A stretch of DNA of 64,000 nucleotides, from assembly GCF_001074155.1 (NCBI RefSeq), contig NZ_JUUZ01000012.1, forward strand, positions 1-64,000. Reading direction: 5' to 3'. This stretch comes from Streptococcus pseudopneumoniae. GTDB taxonomy: Bacteria > Bacillota > Bacilli > Lactobacillales > Streptococcaceae. The position numbers and the translations under genes are program-made. Numbering within the stretch: the first letter of the stretch is position 1; every line of letters begins with the position of its first letter. The notes under the pieces are model-generated. The model made no database searches. It was not told the origin of the DNA and saw only the letters and a list, made by a program, of their open reading frames with translations. Below are positions 44,859 through 54,077 of this stretch, piece after piece.

Positions 44859-45521
44859 CTATCTCCTGTCCTTGCTATGCAGTACAACCACATAGCCATC
44901 TGGGCAAGTCACCGAAACTTCCCTATCTATATATTCGTTAGAAGCGTATACTTTCTTAAAGAAAAAATTCTCCTCTGTCAGTTCATACTTGGCACCAAGA
45001 ATAGTCAACTGGCTATCCCGAACCGGCATAAAGGCCAGATAATCGTAGTCCGAACGTGGCTCTAGTTGACTGGTCCCTTCTGGGCAATAGCTAATCAAGT
45101 TTTGCCCATCCTCAATCTCTATTTGGCGCATATAGGGTGCCAATTTGGGATTGCTGGGTAGAAAGACATTGACCAGCATATGGTCAATACGACCACCTAG
45201 GGCACCAAAAATAGTCACCTGAGCCTGAGGATTTTTTTCAAAAATCGTTAAAAGTGCTAGTTCCAGATCGGTATCATCCTTCTCTGGCTGAGCTTGGACA
45301 AAGTGCTGGGCACGTTCTTGAATCAACTGACGTTCTTCTACAGTCACAGAATCAAAATCCCCAACTGCTAAAGCAAGAGGAAGTCCTTCTTCCAATACCC
45401 AGAGTGAGCCTCGATCCACACCGACAAAACAGTCAAAATCTGTCCGGTAGTGACCGCTGTCTCCCCCTGCAAAAACTGCAGCTTTAGTCCAGTTGATTTC
45501 TGAGAGCTTGCACTCGTTCAT
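44859..45521 (-). CDS. thiN: Thiamine pyrophosphokinase
   Basis: Converts thiamine to thiamine diphosphate. 220 residues from the ATG at 45521, which has AAGGGAGA upstream and overlaps rpe by 38 bp. The family core starts at TKAAVFAGGDSGHY, later than usual, so a few extra N-terminal residues (MNECKLSEIN) are present; no start codon lies closer. Motifs: FVGVDRGSLWVLE, AVGDFDSVT, PEKDDTDLELAL and FGALGGRIDHMLVN. It sits between rpe and rmuC in the operon. Confidence 0.93.
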   Translation of the reverse strand: MNECKLSEINWTKAAVFAGGDSGHYRTDFDCFVGVDRGSLWVLEEGLPLALAVGDFDSVTVEERQLIQERAQHFVQAQPEKDDTDLELALLTIFEKNPQAQVTIFGALGGRIDHMLVNVFLPSNPKLAPYMRQIEIEDGQNLISYCPEGTSQLEPRSDYDYLAFMPVRDSQLTILGAKYELTEENFFFKKVYASNEYIDREVSVTCPDGYVVVLHSKDRR

Positions 45522-46140
45522 TGACATCTCCCTTAAAGACATAAGATCCCGCTACAAAAACTGTAGCGCCAGCTTCTTTGGCTTGAGCAATGGTTTGGTC
45601 ATCAATACCACCATCGACTTCGATTTCAAATTTCAAGCCTTTTTCTTCACGAAGGGCAACCAATTCACGAACCTTGTCCATGGTTTCAGGCAGAAAAGCT
45701 TGCCCACCAAATCCAGGATTAACCGTCATGACCAAAACTTGATCAACTAAGTGAAGGACATGTTTAATCGCCTCAACAGGAGTACCAGGATTGATAACGA
45801 CCGAAGGTTTAACACCGAGAGAACGAATCTTTTGAAGAGCGCCATGGATATGAGGTGTTGCCTCTACGTGAATGCTGATGATGTCAGCTCCTGCACGCGC
45901 GAAATCCTCTAAATGATGTTCGGGATTTGATACCATCAAGTGGCAGTCAAAGACCATCTTACTATGAGGTCGAAGACTTTCGACTACACCTGCACCAAAG
46001 CTGATCTGAGGTACAAAGTGACCATCCATGATATCGATATGGGCGTATTCTGCCCCAGTTGCTTCTAGGCGTTTAATTTCACGTTCAAAGTTGGCATAAT
46101 CTGCTGCCAGAATTGACGGAGCAATCTTGTATTGAGACAT
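45484..46140 (-). CDS. rpe: Ribulose-phosphate 3-epimerase
   Basis: Pentose-phosphate enzyme interconverting ribulose 5-phosphate and xylulose 5-phosphate. 218 residues from the ATG at 46140 with AAGGAGAAA upstream; the longer frame overlaps rsgA. Metal and catalytic motifs: SILAADYANF, HIDIMDGHFVP, FDCHLMV, VMTVNPGFGGQAF and EVDGGIDDQT. It lies 10 bp after rsgA, the classic rsgA-rpe-thiN order. Confidence 0.97.
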   Translation of the reverse strand: MSQYKIAPSILAADYANFEREIKRLEATGAEYAHIDIMDGHFVPQISFGAGVVESLRPHSKMVFDCHLMVSNPEHHLEDFARAGADIISIHVEATPHIHGALQKIRSLGVKPSVVINPGTPVEAIKHVLHLVDQVLVMTVNPGFGGQAFLPETMDKVRELVALREEKGLKFEIEVDGGIDDQTIAQAKEAGATVFVAGSYVFKGDVNERVQALRNQLD

Positions 46141-46150
46141 AGGTTTCTCC

Positions 46151-47029
46151 TTATTTTGGAATTTTTTTACTGACTTTTTTATAGGTTTCTCTGCGATTTT
46201 CAATCTCACTGAGGAATTGCAGATAGTTGTCGAAACGGAAGTTTGCAATGATGCCCTCTTCTACTGCTGGTTTCACTGCACAAGATGGCTCATGGGTATG
46301 CGTACAAGTGCGGAACTTACAGTCGCGACTGACACTAGCAATCTCTGGAAAGGCCTGGTTCAGCTCTTCAGCACTTGATACTTCATAATCTAGCGACGAA
46401 AAACCTGGTGTATCTGCGATTTTGCCTCCATTTAGGTTGTAAAAACTAACAGCTCGAGTGGTATGACGACCACGGCCTAGACTATCAGAGATTTCTCCCG
46501 TCTCTAGATTGAGGTCAGGAGCAATTTTATTAAGCAGGGTTGACTTCCCGACACCTGTCTGCCCCATAAAGACTGTCACTTTGTCTGTCAACAAGGGTAG
46601 TAGCTCCTCTTTACTAGTCACAAAGTCGTAACCAATAGCACCATAGGTCTGCTCGTAAAAATCCAGTTCTCCCCCATCTTCCAGTAAGTCCATTTTGGAA
46701 ATATAGACAATAGGATGAATGCCCTTATGTTCTAAAAGAACCAAGAAGCGATCCAACAAGTTGCTATTAAAGTCAGGTTCTTTAACGGACATAATGACAA
46801 CGGCTTGGTCAATATTGACAATAGGTGGACGAACCAGACTATTTTTTCGTTCATGAATTTTGAGGATATAACCTTCGGAATTTTCCTCCGCAGAAAAATC
46901 TACCCAATCTCCAACATAGGGTGTGTGGCCTTTTTTACGAAAATTCCCACGCGCGCGTGTTTGATAAACCTGACCATCACCTTCCACATAGTAGAAACCC
47001 GCTAAGGCTTTAATGATTTGTCCCTGCAT
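46151..47029 (-). CDS. rsgA: Ribosome small-subunit biogenesis GTPase RsgA
   Basis: Circularly permuted GTPase that helps late 30S assembly. 292 residues from the ATG at 47029, one base after the rsmA stop. N-terminal OB-fold (about 1-70); then in permuted order the G4-like SKMDL, P-loop [13 protein letters not shown] (about 163), and DTPGFSSL (G3, about 207). The zinc knuckle [14 protein letters not shown] follows at about 238-251. Part of the rsmA-yhaM operon. Confidence 0.97.
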   Translation of the reverse strand: MQGQIIKALAGFYYVEGDGQVYQTRARGNFRKKGHTPYVGDWVDFSAEENSEGYILKIHERKNSLVRPPIVNIDQAVVIMSVKEPDFNSNLLDRFLVLLEHKGIHPIVYISKMDLLEDGGELDFYEQTYGAIGYDFVTSKEELLPLLTDKVTVFMGQTGVGKSTLLNKIAPDLNLETGEISDSLGRGRHTTRAVSFYNLNGGKIADTPGFSSLDYEVSSAEELNQAFPEIASVSRDCKFRTCTHTHEPSCAVKPAVEEGIIANFRFDNYLQFLSEIENRRETYKKVSKKIPK

Positions 47030-47030
47030 C

Positions 47031-47903
47031 TTAGAGCCCTTGTCCTTTAAGCGCATCGGCTAAACTGGCAAATTCTTCTAAGCCCAGAGCTTCACCACGT
47101 ACACTCGGTGACAAGCCCGCTTGATCTAAAGCCTTTGTCAGTTTGTCCTTGATCTCCTCAGTTTTCCCAAAGTAACCTGTCAAGTTGTTCCACAAGGTCT
47201 TGCGACGATGGGTGAAACTAGCCTTGGAAACCTTAAAGAAGAAGTTCTCGTCTTCAACTGCTACAGCTGGTTCTGGACGGCGCACCATTTTCAGGATAGC
47301 CGAGTCCACGTTGGGCGCTGGCACAAATACTGTACGAGGCACGATAAAGGCAACCTTGGCCGTCATATAATACTGAACTGCAATTGACAAGCTACCGTAA
47401 GCCTTGGTATTTGGCTTAGCAGAGATACGATCTGCCACTTCTTTTTGCATCATGACCACAAATTCACTAAAAGGAATGCCACTCTCGATTAAGTGCATGA
47501 GAATAGGCGTCGTGATATAGTAAGGCAAGTTGGCTACTACCTTAATAGGCAGGTCAGGGTTTTTAAGATTTTGGATATGCTGCGCCAAGTCAACCTTTAG
47601 AATATCCTCGTTGACTACGGTCACATTGTCAAAATCACGCAGGGTATCCGCTAGAATTGGTACCAAACGGTGGTCAATCTCAAAGGCCATGACTTCAGCT
47701 GCACGCTCAGCTAAAAACTCAGTCAAGGCACCAATCCCTGGACCAATTTCAATGACATTGACCTGATCATCAATCTCAGCCGTATCCACAATTTTTTGAA
47801 GGATATTGGTATCGGTCAAGAAATTTTGCCCGAAGGATTTTTTAAAGGTAAAACCGTGACGCTCCAGCACTGCCTTGGTCACGCTATAATCTGCAATTCT
47901 CAT
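47031..47903 (-). CDS. rsmA: 16S rRNA dimethyladenosine transferase RsmA (KsgA)
   Basis: Dimethylates two adjacent adenines near the 3' end of 16S rRNA. 290 residues. [11 protein letters not shown] near 22, SAM motif [16 protein letters not shown] near 50, NEDILKVD near 98 and the catalytic [11 protein letters not shown] near 124 are visible. A short 19-bp gap and weak ribosome-binding site follow the upstream gene of unknown function, so co-transcription is likely. Confidence 0.97.
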   Translation of the reverse strand: MRIADYSVTKAVLERHGFTFKKSFGQNFLTDTNILQKIVDTAEIDDQVNVIEIGPGIGALTEFLAERAAEVMAFEIDHRLVPILADTLRDFDNVTVVNEDILKVDLAQHIQNLKNPDLPIKVVANLPYYITTPILMHLIESGIPFSEFVVMMQKEVADRISAKPNTKAYGSLSIAVQYYMTAKVAFIVPRTVFVPAPNVDSAILKMVRRPEPAVAVEDENFFFKVSKASFTHRRKTLWNNLTGYFGKTEEIKDKLTKALDQAGLSPSVRGEALGLEEFASLADALKGQGL

Positions 47904-47922
47904 TTATTCTCTTTTCTAATTA

Positions 47923-48633
47923 TTAGCTAAAAATAATATATAGAAACCACATAATTCCTGCCAACAAAATCCAAAATACAAATAGAACACGATGCTTGTT
48001 CGCTTTTGTATCGGCTCCAGTCATGTCGCCCCCTTGCTTATCTTCTTGGGGGTTCATTTTCTTCAATTCATCCTGATATGCAACCGAATCTAGAATATTG
48101 TCTTCTGGCAATAATTCTGAAGCGTAATAATCAGGAAAACCCATAGCAAGGCCTATTAAGTTCTCATCCGTTAGAGAAAAGTCTAAATCTTTGGGTTGAT
48201 TTTCCCGAATAGCTCGGATATTTTTTAACAGTTTATCAGCGACTACAGAGACTTGGTCCATAAAAACTACATCCAAAAGATCAAATCCTAACACATCACC
48301 ATCTTTTACGTTTGCAAGAATATAACGAACAAAGGCATCATATAGTTTCAAGGCTTGTGGGACATTCTCTTCTAAAAAAGAGCGGTTTTGGAGGGCACTT
48401 TGCCGGAATTTTTCAATAGGAAGCAAGATATCTACATTCTGCTCTTGGTAAAATCTTTCTGCTTGCTCTTCATCTTCTTCGAGTTCTTCTGCTGTTTCCC
48501 AGAGAGCAATAGGAGCTTTTAAGTCTTCTTCATCCCAAAACAATTGCCAAAAATAGGGTATCGTGTAGATGCCTTCTGTTAAGATACGAGCTTCATCTCC
48601 GTTTTTTAAGTAAATATAACTTCTATTCGCCAT
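47923..48633 (-). CDS. Tail-anchored protein of unknown function
   Basis: 236 residues from the ATG at 48633 (MANRSYIYLKNGDEA), which has AAAGGAAA upstream. A soluble acidic N-terminal domain (about 1-190) is rich in aromatic and acidic residues (YFWQLFWDEEDLKAPIALWE). It ends with one C-terminal transmembrane helix (about 212-234, VLFVFWILLAGIMWFLYIIF), so it should be tail-anchored with the bulk in the cytoplasm. I do not recognise the family. It lies between the SseB-domain gene and rsmA on the same strand. Confidence 0.75.
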   Translation of the reverse strand: MANRSYIYLKNGDEARILTEGIYTIPYFWQLFWDEEDLKAPIALWETAEELEEDEEQAERFYQEQNVDILLPIEKFRQSALQNRSFLEENVPQALKLYDAFVRYILANVKDGDVLGFDLLDVVFMDQVSVVADKLLKNIRAIRENQPKDLDFSLTDENLIGLAMGFPDYYASELLPEDNILDSVAYQDELKKMNPQEDKQGGDMTGADTKANKHRVLFVFWILLAGIMWFLYIIFS

Positions 48634-48722
48634 TCCATTTCCTTTCAAAATCTTTGAAAAAGGTTAGTGGTTCAAGTAGGATATAGATAAAACTATAAAG
48701 TTTCCCAATGTAAAGAAACTCT

Positions 48723-50150
48723 CTAATCTTGAGCTCTTCCTTCTTGTTCCTCACTAAGTTTTTGCATGTCTCTAAAAGCTGTTAGGCTAACATAGGCACC
48801 CGCTTCATAGTATTCCGTTGGGTTTATAGCATAGTCAAAGCCTTCAATCATGCCTCCAGCTTCTTCAATCATGCCATTCCATTTTTCATCAAAAACCATT
48901 CTCAGACGTTTCCAATCTGTAAATACTGGAACAGAGTTTCGCCCATCTTTTCCTTCTTTAACTGGAATGTTGAAACTAGAATCTTTTTCCAAGACAAAGG
49001 AGCTTACTTCCTGACTATCGTCCTTAAATTCCGAAGTAGCATCTAAAGGAATTAGGAACTTTGCTTTCGGCATAGCTTCCGAAAAGAACTTATAATAGAG
49101 CTTATAAATTACTTCTTCATCTTCTGTTGTCGGGCTATCCAATTGTCCCATCAACAACATCCATCTTACTAGGTCAGGATTCATGACAGGCACTTGTATT
49201 TCTGGTAAATCAGAAAAATCTGGTTTTTGAACCAAGGCAGAGGCACTGATGCTGACTTCCTTGGAATTAAAGATTGCTCCCAAGGCACCATTTAGGTAAA
49301 AGGCTGTCCCTAGGAAATTTTCAATCCCTTTTTTATCTTCCGTATTTTCAATCAGTTTGACGACTGAGTTTGGTCGGCTGTCAATGGTTTCCTTGAATTG
49401 GCGATACCAAGATGGTGTCAAAAGCATAATCATGGGATCAGTGCAGAGATACCCTTCTTCTCCTCTGTCATAGGTCGTTGAAAAGAGGTAAGGCTCGCCT
49501 GTTTTTTCTGAATAAACTGCATAAACTGCATCTGCTTCTAAGAGCTTATCTTTAACGATTTCCGCTAGACGTTCCAACTTGCGAGTGTTGGATTGATAGC
49601 TTTCTTCACTTTCAGTTTCCTGATTTTGACGGCATTTCCATAAAAAGAGACGTAAAATCTCTACGCTGTCATCAAGGCTAGCTGCCAAATAGTCTTCATT
49701 TGTTAACTGACCCTCTTGGATGGCTACAAAAGCACGATAAAGAGCATCTGAATAGCTAGATAATTTTTGCTCTTCCTCAATACCTGAACTAAAGAGCACA
49801 CTTCCTTTTTTCAGTTTATCCAAAGAAGGAATCCTATCAACCACTAGATGGGCAAGAACTTCATCAGTTAGACTATCTGCATCTTTGTTTTGACTGCTAA
49901 GTTTTTTAACCTCTACAGTGCCAAGACTTCCCATTCCTTGGTCGGGATTGCAAAACTGCAACTGATCTCCAACCTTGAGCCTACCTTCTAAACTCCCAAC
50001 AATCAATAATTGGTTCGTTTCCTTCATCGGGAACAAATCTAGAACACCTACGCAAGCATTGCCTTTCGCCTCTTCTGCTTCCTTATTGGATTCCGTTATT
50101 TCAGTTGGTTTTGTTGCTTCTGTCTTTTTTAAAAAATCAAAGATTCCCAT
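48723..50150 (-). CDS. SseB-domain protein with EF-Tu domain-2-like N-terminus
   Basis: 475 residues, no signal peptide. After MGIFDFLKK comes a charged linker, then a beta-barrel segment (about 33-125, LLIVGSLEGRLKVGDQLQF) resembling translation-factor domain 2. A middle helical/alpha-beta domain follows (about 130-340). The C-terminal third resembles an SseB domain, with KAKFLIPLDAT, FNIPVKEGKDGRNSVPVFTDWKRL (about 395-420) and GFDYAINP. The combination is unusual and I cannot assign a function. GGAAAAGTT precedes the ATG, and a TGATACAAT extended -10 lies about 100 nt upstream. The tail-anchored gene follows after 89 bp. Confidence 0.75.
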   Translation of the reverse strand: MGIFDFLKKTEATKPTEITESNKEAEEAKGNACVGVLDLFPMKETNQLLIVGSLEGRLKVGDQLQFCNPDQGMGSLGTVEVKKLSSQNKDADSLTDEVLAHLVVDRIPSLDKLKKGSVLFSSGIEEEQKLSSYSDALYRAFVAIQEGQLTNEDYLAASLDDSVEILRLFLWKCRQNQETESEESYQSNTRKLERLAEIVKDKLLEADAVYAVYSEKTGEPYLFSTTYDRGEEGYLCTDPMIMLLTPSWYRQFKETIDSRPNSVVKLIENTEDKKGIENFLGTAFYLNGALGAIFNSKEVSISASALVQKPDFSDLPEIQVPVMNPDLVRWMLLMGQLDSPTTEDEEVIYKLYYKFFSEAMPKAKFLIPLDATSEFKDDSQEVSSFVLEKDSSFNIPVKEGKDGRNSVPVFTDWKRLRMVFDEKWNGMIEEAGGMIEGFDYAINPTEYYEAGAYVSLTAFRDMQKLSEEQEGRAQD

Positions 50151-50281
50151 AACTTTTCCTCATTAACTCCACTTAGCACAAATCCTACGGAGTCATTTTT
50201 CTATTGCTTGCTACCAAGCCTGATTAAACCGTTAAGATTACTTCTATTGTATCATATTCCCCTTACATTTTGGGGAGTTTT

Positions 50282-50845
50282 TCAATCCTCATAAGATTTC
50301 ATGGCATCTTCAACTTCAGCTAAACGGATGCCAAATAATTCTAAACGTTTAAGGAGTTGTTTCCCATTGGAATAACCGATACGAAGACTTTCTCCAAGAT
50401 ATTCTCTGCGTTTTCGGCTATCTGCTCCAGCTAGAAACCCTAATCGAATCAAGTCACCACGGCTAATATCAAAGTCGCTTTCTACTTCAAACTGTTCTGT
50501 TACTTGTTCTAACGCTGTTTTCAAGTCTTCGTAACTGGCATGCTCAATCCCCAGAGAACGTCCCTTGGTCTTAGATTTTGGCACTGCCTCATCACGTTTG
50601 AGAAAGGCGTGCTGAACTGTCGGAATGGCCGTCATAATCATCCGACGAATGCGTTCCCCGTTAAAATCAGGATCTGTAAAGACAATCACCCCATAACGTT
50701 GGTGTAGACGTTGGATTCGTTCGAGATCCTGCTCATTGATAGCTGAGCCACGAGTCTCATAGGTCTCCACATCAAAATAATGTTTAAGATTGGTCGTATC
50801 ATCACGTCCTTCGACTACGATGACTTGGGAAATTTTCTCTTTCAT
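50282..50845 (-). CDS. rnmV: Ribonuclease M5
   Basis: Matures 5S rRNA by cleaving its precursor in a double-stranded region. 187 residues: an N-terminal TOPRIM domain with VIVVEGRDDTTNLKHYF (catalytic Glu near 13) and VIVFTDPDFNGERIRR (DxD near 57), then a C-terminal DUF4093 region with LGFLAGADSRKRREYLGE. The ATG overlaps the tatD stop by four bases (ATGA), the usual tatD-rnmV pairing. Confidence 0.96.
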   Translation of the reverse strand: MKEKISQVIVVEGRDDTTNLKHYFDVETYETRGSAINEQDLERIQRLHQRYGVIVFTDPDFNGERIRRMIMTAIPTVQHAFLKRDEAVPKSKTKGRSLGIEHASYEDLKTALEQVTEQFEVESDFDISRGDLIRLGFLAGADSRKRREYLGESLRIGYSNGKQLLKRLELFGIRLAEVEDAMKSYED

Positions 50846-51618
50846 GATTTACGTTCCAATCCAAAGATGCCTTCTGCATTGGCACTTGTCACTGCTGCCA
50901 ATTCTTCTGTCGTCATGCCACGCAAGTCCGCAATAAAGTCTACTACATAGCGCGTGTAAGCTGTCTTGTTTTCACGACCACGCTTGGGTACTGGGGCTAA
51001 ATAAGGTGCATCCGTTTCTACCAAAATCTTATCCAAAGGCAACTCTTTAGCTGCTTCCTGAATATCTGTTGCCTTCTTGAAAGTCACCACTCCAGAAAAG
51101 GAAATAATCATCCCAAGATCTACAAACTTCTCCGCCCAATCCAAAGAACCTGAGAAGGAGTGCATAATCCCGCCACGGGGACCAACTCCCTCGCTCTTGA
51201 TAATCTCATAGGTGTCTTCGAGCGCATCACGGGTATGAACCACAAAAGGCAAGTCCAGTTCCTTAGATAGCTGAATCTGACGACGGAAAACCTTTTCTTG
51301 AACTTCCTTAGATGCCGTCATCCAGTGGTAGTCCAAACCAACCTCGCCCAAGGCTACAACTTTTGGATGTTTTAGTTTTTCTAGCAAGTAAGACTCAACA
51401 TCCTCTGTATATGTCCCTGCTTCCGTTGGATGCCAGCCAATCGTCGCATAGAGTTGGTCATACTTGTCCACTAGTTCAAGAGCACGCTCAATAGTCGGTT
51501 TGTCAAAACCAACAATATTCATCCGAGTTACACCCATTTCAGCCGCTAAGGCAAGTTCTTCTTCTTCGCATCCCAAAAATTCTTCCACATTCAAGTGGGT
51601 ATGAGTATCAAAAATCAT
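50842..51618 (-). CDS. tatD: TatD family metal-dependent hydrolase
   Basis: TIM-barrel metal hydrolase with DNase activity in studied relatives. 258 residues. Metal motif IFDTHTHLN at the N-terminus, GEVGLDYHW (Glu near 93), FVVHTRDA (His near 130), GGIMHSFSG (His near 155) and VETDAPYLAP (Asp near 207) are visible. TATAAT and GAGGAAA lie upstream. Coupled to rnmV; divergent from the transporter gene at 51773. Confidence 0.94.
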   Translation of the reverse strand: MIFDTHTHLNVEEFLGCEEEELALAAEMGVTRMNIVGFDKPTIERALELVDKYDQLYATIGWHPTEAGTYTEDVESYLLEKLKHPKVVALGEVGLDYHWMTASKEVQEKVFRRQIQLSKELDLPFVVHTRDALEDTYEIIKSEGVGPRGGIMHSFSGSLDWAEKFVDLGMIISFSGVVTFKKATDIQEAAKELPLDKILVETDAPYLAPVPKRGRENKTAYTRYVVDFIADLRGMTTEELAAVTSANAEGIFGLERKS

Positions 51619-51709
51619 TTATATTTCCTCGTTTTTTCTACCTTCTATTATACCAAAAAACTAGTCTCATCCTTATAGGAAAAAATATTTTGAAATCATT
51701 CATTTTTTC

Positions 51710-51738
51710 TTGACGACTTTTTTTCATAGCAGTATAAT
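51710..51738 (+). promoter_or_regulatory. Promoter of the KimA-type transporter gene
   Basis: TTGACG (51710-51715), exactly 17 bp, TATAAT (51733-51738). The 5' leader is only about 28 nt, which leaves no room for a ydaO riboswitch. Confidence 0.85.
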
Positions 51739-51772
51739 AACTCTTGTTGAATTTTTAAGAAAAGGAAAGAAA

Positions 51773-53617
51773 ATGTTTACAAAACTAAAATATACCTTTA
51801 TTGGTCGTCCCCTTAAGTCCTTAACTGAAGGCGAGGGAGGACTACTTGGAAAAACGCAGGCACTCGCAATGCTATCAAGCGATGCTCTATCATCTATTGC
51901 GTACGGGCCTGAGCAGGTCGTCCTCGTATTGGCTAGTCTTTCTCCGCTTGCTATCTGGTGGAGTCTCCCTATTGGCATCTTTGTCCTCTTACTATTAGCT
52001 AGCCTGACGATATCTTATCGACAAATCATCCATGCCTACCCTCAAGGCGGGGGAGCCTATATGGTAACTCGAGAAAATCTATCTCCTGAGCTAGGTTTGA
52101 TTGCTGGAGGAAGCCTGCTTGTTGACTATATGTTAACAGTAGCCGTATCCGTGGCTGCAGGAGCTGACGCTATCACTGCTGCACTTCCCGCCCTCCATCC
52201 TTACAACCTCCACATCTCCATTTTTCTAGTATGTTTGCTCATGCTTTTAAATCTAAGAGGTTTGAAGGAATCTGCCAGTTCTCTGATGATCCCAGTTTAT
52301 CTCTTTATCTTTAGTACAGTCTTCCTCTTATTGTTTGGTATCTTCCAACTATTGACAGGTTCTCTCAGTTATCATGCAACTTCTGCAATTGGTCAAACTA
52401 TCCCAAGTCTGTCAATTGTCCTAATCTTAAGAGCATTCACCAGCGGTTCAGCTTCACTAACAGGGGTTGAAGCCATCTCAAATGCTGTCCCATTTTTCAA
52501 GACTCCAAAAGAGAAAAACGCAGCCCAGACGCTTACTATCATGTCTCTAATTCTTGGATTTCTATTTGCAGGGATTACCTTCTTAAACTACTGGATGGGG
52601 ATTACACCTCAACACGGAGAAACAATCCTCTCACAAATGGCTAAAGGGATTTTAGGAGATTCAGCTCTCGGTCAGATTGTTTATTATCTCTTCCAATTCT
52701 CAACTGCCCTAATCCTAGCCGTTGCTGCAAATACTGGTTTTTCTGCCTTTCCAATGTTGGCTTACAATATGGCTAAGAACAAGTACATGCCCCATCTCTT
52801 TATGGAAAAGGGAGACCGCCTTGGTTACTCAAACGGTATTTTAACCTTAGCTTTTGGTGCCATAATCCTTCTGCTCATTTTCAACGGAAATACAGAACGC
52901 TTGATCCCTCTTTATACTATCGGAGTTTTCGTCCCCTTTGCACTTTCTCAAACAGGTATGATTCGCCACTGGAAAAAAGAAAAAGGCTCTCATTTCTTAA
53001 AATCTGCCATTGCTAACATCCTCGGTGCTATCATTTGTTACGTTATCGTTCTTATCCTACTCTTCTTCAGACTTGGAGATATCTGGCCCTTCTTCCCAAT
53101 TATCCTAGTCTTAACCTTCCTCTTTTTGTCCATCCACAGTCACTACCAAAAAGTGGCGAAACAACTTCGACTTTATGAAGGAATTCAAAAGAAAACTTAC
53201 GATGGCAATGTCGTACTTGTCTTAGTAGGAAATGTTACTCGAGTCAGCGTCGGAGCGATTAACTACGCTCAAAGCATCGGAGACGAAGTTTTGGCTATGC
53301 ACATTTCCACCAAGGAAACTGAGGAAAAAGACCAAGAAATCCTCCAAGAATTTGCCGACTACTTCCCAAATATTACTCTTAAAAACATTAATACCAGCTA
53401 TCGCGATATTATCACACCTACAGTTCGATATGTTCGAAAGATTTCACAAGAAGCCAAGAAAAAGAACTACACGGTTACAGTTCTTGTACCCCAATTTATC
53501 CCTAACAAACCTTGGCAAAATACCCTCCACAATCAAATGAGCCTTAAATTAAAATATGCTCTCAGATGGCACGAAGATGTCGTCGTTGCTAGCTACTCTT
53601 ATCATTTGAAAGAATAA
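51773..53617 (+). CDS. KimA-type potassium transporter (APC superfamily)
   Basis: 614 residues from the ATG at 51773 behind AAGGAAAG; an in-frame upstream start at 51710 coincides with the -35 box. Twelve-helix APC permease core with LAMLSSDALSSIAYGPEQ, YPQGGGAYMVTRENL and LIAGGSLLVDYMLTVAVS. A cytoplasmic C-terminal domain (about 470-614) ends PQFIPNKPWQNTLHNQ...ASYSYHLKE. From memory these segments closely match Bacillus subtilis KimA (YdaO), a proton-coupled potassium importer inhibited by cyclic di-AMP. Assignment beyond APC permease rests on that recollection. Monocistronic with a strong promoter and terminator. Confidence 0.82.
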   Translation: MFTKLKYTFIGRPLKSLTEGEGGLLGKTQALAMLSSDALSSIAYGPEQVVLVLASLSPLAIWWSLPIGIFVLLLLASLTISYRQIIHAYPQGGGAYMVTRENLSPELGLIAGGSLLVDYMLTVAVSVAAGADAITAALPALHPYNLHISIFLVCLLMLLNLRGLKESASSLMIPVYLFIFSTVFLLLFGIFQLLTGSLSYHATSAIGQTIPSLSIVLILRAFTSGSASLTGVEAISNAVPFFKTPKEKNAAQTLTIMSLILGFLFAGITFLNYWMGITPQHGETILSQMAKGILGDSALGQIVYYLFQFSTALILAVAANTGFSAFPMLAYNMAKNKYMPHLFMEKGDRLGYSNGILTLAFGAIILLLIFNGNTERLIPLYTIGVFVPFALSQTGMIRHWKKEKGSHFLKSAIANILGAIICYVIVLILLFFRLGDIWPFFPIILVLTFLFLSIHSHYQKVAKQLRLYEGIQKKTYDGNVVLVLVGNVTRVSVGAINYAQSIGDEVLAMHISTKETEEKDQEILQEFADYFPNITLKNINTSYRDIITPTVRYVRKISQEAKKKNYTVTVLVPQFIPNKPWQNTLHNQMSLKLKYALRWHEDVVVASYSYHLKE

Positions 53618-53618
53618 A

Positions 53619-53665
53619 GAAAAGCTCAAAATCAGAGAAATTATCTTCTGATCTTGAGCTTTTTC
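53619..53665 (+). terminator. Terminator of the KimA-type gene
   Basis: AAAAGCTCAAAATCAGA pairs with TCTGATCTTGAGCTTTT (one mismatch), then TTTTC. Confidence 0.85.
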
Positions 53666-53751
53666 TATATGTGATTTTTTCAAGACGTCTTCTAAAATGT
53701 TTATTCTCAATCAATAACTTTAGAAAACAATCTTTTTAAATAAAAGAAAAA

Positions 53752-53775
53752 TCAGTAGGCTCGAGTTCCTACTGA
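53752..53775 (-). terminator. rpmH terminator
   Basis: TCAGTAGG / CCTACTGA stem with 8-nt loop and TTTTTC following on minus. Confidence 0.8.
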
Positions 53776-53798
53776 CTTCTTTGTTTCATTTGTTTGGA

Positions 53799-53933
53799 TT
53801 ATGCAGCCAAAACTTTGCGTCCTTTACGACGACGAGCTGCCAATACGCGACGACCGTTTTTAGTTGACATACGGTTACGGAATCCGTGTTTGCGCGCACG
53901 ACGAAGTTTACTTGGTTGATAAGTACGTTTCAC
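53799..53933 (-). CDS. rpmH: 50S ribosomal protein L34
   Basis: 44 residues, highly basic, with the complete L34 sequence pattern: [20 protein letters not shown] then [20 protein letters not shown]. The start is GTG at 53933, since GTG AAA CGT precedes the conserved TYQPSK and AGGAGGT lies at proper spacing; no ATG is available in frame. Single gene with a consensus promoter and a terminator. rnpA is not adjacent here, so this is not the usual rpmH-rnpA-yidC block. Confidence 0.97.
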
Positions 53934-54007
53934 GATGAATACCTCCTCATAGATTTTGTATTCGTTTAGCCGGCTATAAAGTGATCAGTTACTAAACATA
54001 CTTTACT

Positions 54008-54036
54008 ATTCTATCTGATTCTTACTTATTTGTCAA
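54008..54036 (-). promoter_or_regulatory. rpmH promoter
   Basis: TTGACA (54031-54036), exactly 17 bp, TAGAAT (54008-54013) on minus; leader about 70 nt. Confidence 0.8.
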
Positions 54037-54077
54037 TAGCTCTGACAAATGTTTCCAGCTTTTTTGCTATGAAAGCC

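Noticed and set aside
51619..51772. ydaO-type c-di-AMP riboswitch before the KimA-like gene
   Set aside because: The promoter lies too close to the ATG to allow a riboswitch-length leader.
53799..53940. rpmH as part of an origin-proximal rpmH-rnpA-dnaA region
   Set aside because: No rnpA, dnaA or DnaA boxes are seen nearby; rpmH stands alone here.
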